Position numbers and translations under genes: made by a program
In this document: piece after piece, positions 61,151 to 64,000 of the stretch
Numbering within the stretch: position 1 is the stretch's first letter
Layout: every line of letters begins with the position of its first letter
The notes under the pieces: model-generated
The model's database searches: none
Told to the model about the DNA's origin: nothing
What the model saw: only the letters and a program-made list of their open reading frames with translations
Assembly (NCBI GenBank): GCA_002339345.1
Contig: DDKM01000069.1
Span: 1 to 64,000 of the forward strand
DNA: 64,000 nt
Direction: 5' to 3'
Source: Firmicutes bacterium UBA2598
GTDB lineage: Bacteria > Bacillota > PH28-bin88

Positions 61151-64000
61151 TTACCGGGGAAAGGGAAATTCCTGCCCCGGCCGGCAAATTCCCCAGTGGG
61201 GACATGCTGGACATAACCACCCAGGCTGTGGTGCAAACCGCTCAACTACCCTGGGCCCGGTTAGTAGTCCGGTCATTTCTTCCACCTTCTCCACCAGTTC
61301 CCCGGCCATGGCGGTTGTTACCGGCAGGGTAACTGCCTGGTCAACCTGCATAAAATACAGGCATACCTCCTGTACCGGCCTGTCTAGCCAGGATGCCACC
61401 CCCACGGCGTAGGCCATGGCCTGTACCCTGTAATACTCTGCCAGCCTGGGAACATCCCCTGCCGCCAGCCGGTTTGTTTTGAGGTCCACCACCGTTAAAC
61501 TGCCCCCAGCTTCCTCCAGCACCTGGTCCACCACGCCCTCCAGCCGGAAATTCCCAATGGCAAGGGACAGGCCCATTTCATGCCAGCGGCCCACGGCAGC
61601 CTGTACCCTTTGAAAAAGAGGGCTGTGGGCATAATTGGCCAGCAGGGGCATCACCTCCGCCATGGCTGCCGTCAACCTGTCGCCGGTAAAACCTTCAGCC
61701 CTTAACACTTGATCCACCAACACCGGGAGGTGTTCCGGCTGCCGCAGCAGTTCACAAACCCGGTGAATCACCGTCCCACGGGTGGCGGCATCCAGTTTTC
61801 CCTCTATACCCCTTCCCAGGGAGGGGATTCGCCTGCCCAGGCCAAGACTATGACTCAGGTAATAGCGGCGCGGGCAGTGCACCAGGTCCACCAGGGCGGT
61901 AACGGGCAGGGAAATACCGGCCACACCCCCTGCCTCCGCCGGGCGCAACCTGGCAGTGACCAGACCGGTTGTGGCCAGGGCTTCCTGTTGGGCAAAGATT
62001 CCAGCCTGTTCCGGCCCCACCGGGCCGGTTCCTCCGGCAAGGACCGCCAGTTGGGTCCGGAGGCCGGGATAACGGTCAATCAGGCGGGGCGGAAGTTCGA
62101 CGCCGGAGTCCGAATTGCTGTCCGCCATGGTCAGTTTGATGGCTCGGGTACCATCGCCGTAGGGTAAAAGCCCCTTTTCCCAGTTGGCCCGATCCCACCC
62201 GAGCAACGCATCCACCCAGCGGGTATACCGACCCTGGGCCAACAACTCACGGGAAGGTACCTGCCGGTCTGGCATGCCAGCCAGCACCAGGTAATCCCTG
62301 GCCCGGGTGGTGCCCACGTACAATATCCGCACCGTTTCCGCCCTGTGGGCCCGGCGGTCCTCCTCCTCCACCATCTCCCACAAGTTGTGCTTCTCCCATC
62401 TTCCGGGAGCGACGGGTGCCTTTAACACCACCCCGCTCCCGGCACTAAAGGCCAGCCGGGGTGATTGATGGCGATCCTCCCTGGACAGGTCGGTCAAAAA
62501 AACCACCGGAAACTCTAACCCCTTGGAGCGGTGGATGGATAATAATCGTACGGCATCCCCTCCTTCACAGGACAAACTGGCTTCCCTTTCCCTGACTCCC
62601 CCCATCATGTCCTTCTCCAGGACACTGACAAAATCGTCCAAGGTATGCACCTGCTTCCCGGATCGGGAACGGGCCATTTCTTCCAGTTTTAGGATATTGG
62701 CATAGGCCTGCCTGCCCACCGGCCATGTCAACACCACCTGGCGATAGCCGGTATTGTCCAAAAGAAGCGGCAACAGGCGGGAAACGGGCAACCGGAGGGC
62801 AATAGGGCGGAAGCGCCGCAACAGGGAGGTCAGGACATCCAATTTGCCTGATTCCTCGGCAGAAAGGTTGATATCCCGAAACCTGCGGAACCCCCGCAGA
62901 AGATCCCCCTTCCCCCTGTCTGCCAACGCAAGCAGGGTGTCATCCATTACCCCGCAAAAGGGTGAACGCAACACCGCCGCCAGGGCCAACCTGTCTGTAG
63001 GGTTAACCAGCAGCTTTAATAGGGCCAGGATATCCCGGATCTCTTGTTTGGCGTAAAAGCCGTCACCTCCAACCACGTAGTATGGTATACCGACGTCCGC
63101 CAGTGCCCGTTCATAGGCCTTGACATGGGTCATGGCCCGAAAGAGCAGGGCAATATCGCCAAATTTGACCGGTCTGGGAACCTCCCCTCCACCTCCCCGG
63201 CCAGCTTCCCAAATCAAGCGTTCGCCACCGGCGACCATGGTAATGATGCGCCGGGCGATGGCTTGCGCCTCCCGTTGGCGGTAGTCCAGATTATCCTCCC
63301 CTTGGGCCGGAACGGCCAGGAATTCCACACACGGCTGGGTATTGCCGGATTTCCTTCGCGCCTTAATGGTCACATCGGTAACTTCAGGCATTAGCAACGG
63401 AAAAAAACTGTTGATGAAGCTGATGAGATCCTCCTGGGAACGGAAGTTTTCCACCAGGGGCACCACCCGGGCCCGCTCCTCACCCGCTTCTGCCGCCTCC
63501 CGTTGGGTGGCGAGGAAAAGTTCCACATTGGCACCCCGGAAGCGGTAAATGGATTGTTTATAGTCGCCCACAACGAACAGTTTGCCCCAATGGCGCCCGC
63601 CGTCCGGCCCAGTCACCAGCAGGTCCAAGATCTGTTTTTGCAGGTCATTGGTGTCCTGGTACTCATCCACCATCACCTGTTGGTAAAGTTTGCGGTAATG
63701 GTCGGCCAAACCGGGGTTGTGCTGCAGCAAATCCCTGGCTCCCCTCTCCAAATCGGTAAAGTCCAAGGATGCCTGTTGCCCCTTCCGCCGCCGGTATTCT
63801 TCATCCACACCGCCCAGTAATCGGGAAACCTCCCCCGCCACCGCAATGCTAATAAAACGGCAGACGGCATTAACTGTCCCTTCCCGGACCGTCCTAAACC
63901 GGCCTACCTGCTGGGCGATCACCCGCGCCGGGTTGCGGAACCCCCCTTTGAGCACATCCAGGGCCGCCAGCAGTTCCAAAGGGCTGGTTGCCGGGTTTTG
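61151..64000 (-). CDS. addA: AddA-type helicase-nuclease (N-terminus cut by right edge)
   Basis: 950 residues visible, open to the edge. UvrD-like helicase motifs: VMVDEYQDTNDLQKQIL (II), VVGDYKQSIYRFRGA (III), VRLLSIHRSKGLEFPVVFL (V), ILYVGTTRARDYLVL (VI). Walker A lies outside. The C-terminal ~270 residues are a RecB-like PD-(D/E)XK nuclease (GTVIHRVCELL, LTVVDLKTNRL, YRVQAMAYAVGV) with cysteines in VHCPRRYY and CPACPHWGIC placed as for a 4Fe-4S clasp. Part of the AddAB double-strand-break repair enzyme; addB is expected upstream. Confidence 0.92.
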   Translation of the reverse strand, partial: QNPATSPLELLAALDVLKGGFRNPARVIAQQVGRFRTVREGTVNAVCRFISIAVAGEVSRLLGGVDEEYRRRKGQQASLDFTDLERGARDLLQHNPGLADHYRKLYQQVMVDEYQDTNDLQKQILDLLVTGPDGGRHWGKLFVVGDYKQSIYRFRGANVELFLATQREAAEAGEERARVVPLVENFRSQEDLISFINSFFPLLMPEVTDVTIKARRKSGNTQPCVEFLAVPAQGEDNLDYRQREAQAIARRIITMVAGGERLIWEAGRGGGGEVPRPVKFGDIALLFRAMTHVKAYERALADVGIPYYVVGGDGFYAKQEIRDILALLKLLVNPTDRLALAAVLRSPFCGVMDDTLLALADRGKGDLLRGFRRFRDINLSAEESGKLDVLTSLLRRFRPIALRLPVSRLLPLLLDNTGYRQVVLTWPVGRQAYANILKLEEMARSRSGKQVHTLDDFVSVLEKDMMGGVREREASLSCEGGDAVRLLSIHRSKGLEFPVVFLTDLSREDRHQSPRLAFSAGSGVVLKAPVAPGRWEKHNLWEMVEEEDRRAHRAETVRILYVGTTRARDYLVLAGMPDRQVPSRELLAQGRYTRWVDALLGWDRANWEKGLLPYGDGTRAIKLTMADSNSDSGVELPPRLIDRYPGLRTQLAVLAGGTGPVGPEQAGIFAQQEALATTGLVTARLRPAEAGGVAGISLPVTALVDLVHCPRRYYLSHSLGLGRRIPSLGRGIEGKLDAATRGTVIHRVCELLRQPEHLPVLVDQVLRAEGFTGDRLTAAMAEVMPLLANYAHSPLFQRVQAAVGRWHEMGLSLAIGNFRLEGVVDQVLEEAGGSLTVVDLKTNRLAAGDVPRLAEYYRVQAMAYAVGVASWLDRPVQEVCLYFMQVDQAVTLPVTTAMAGELVEKVEEMTGLLTGPRVVERFAPQPGWLCPACPHWGICRPGQEFPFPR

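Overview
The window looks like the chromosome of a motile, Gram-positive, spore-former-type Clostridia, most like the Desulfotomaculum/Pelotomaculum/Carboxydothermus group (inference). The grounds are strong AGGAGG ribosome sites with frequent GTG/TTG starts, sigma-28 flagellar promoters, the FliW-CsrA pair, SLH surface proteins, ThyX, DacF, AddA, a TRAP-type trp leader and cyclic-di-GMP-I riboswitches. No rRNA, tRNA or CRISPR array was seen.

Region 1 (1-35.7 kb, almost all on the minus strand) is a flagellar, chemotaxis and cell-surface locus. In transcription order it reads: c-di-GMP riboswitch-fapA; (thyX convergent); dacF; cheW-cheA-cheB; flgM-flgN-flgK-flgL; a 1,892-residue IPT/TIG-repeat secreted protein and two SLH proteins; fliW-csrA; vapBC and MNT-HepT toxin-antitoxin modules; flagellin; flaG; fliD-fliT-like-flaG2-fliS; a second c-di-GMP riboswitch; flgB-flgC-fliE-fliF-fliG-fliH-fliI (cut by the left edge). 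Control is layered: c-di-GMP-sensing leaders on the basal-body operon and fapA, sigma-28 promoters on flgM, hag, fliD and fliS (possibly flaG), FlgM as anti-sigma, and CsrA/FliW acting on a clear CsrA site in the hag leader.

The most unusual part is the flagellin gene. It is split by a compact, ORF-less group I intron of 343 nt. Just downstream, outside the intron and past the flagellin terminator, lies a free-standing LAGLIDADG homing endonuclease gene broken by a one-base frameshift. The arrangement resembles the phage 'collaborative homing' layout, here in a bacterial flagellin locus.

Region 2 (36-46.3 kb) has the dTDP-rhamnose genes (minus) divergent from a complete trpEGDCFBA operon (plus). 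The trp leader carries a sigma-A promoter, a run of GAG triplets, a competing antiterminator and a terminator, the hallmarks of TRAP attenuation. Downstream of trpA is a 288-bp internally deleted group IIC intron relic. It is inserted right behind the terminator of the neighbouring cysteine-rich protein gene, the target type class C introns use.

Region 3 (46.7-64 kb) is mixed: a cysteine-rich protein, a beta-propeller/coiled-coil protein, a CAP-domain protein, a LysM-BsuPI protein, cstA with a LytS/LytTR two-component system (pyruvate-sensing BtsSR-like layout), a sirtuin, DNA polymerase IV, YigZ, an alpha/beta hydrolase, an ArsR regulator, a DedA protein, CysK, and AddA cut by the right edge.
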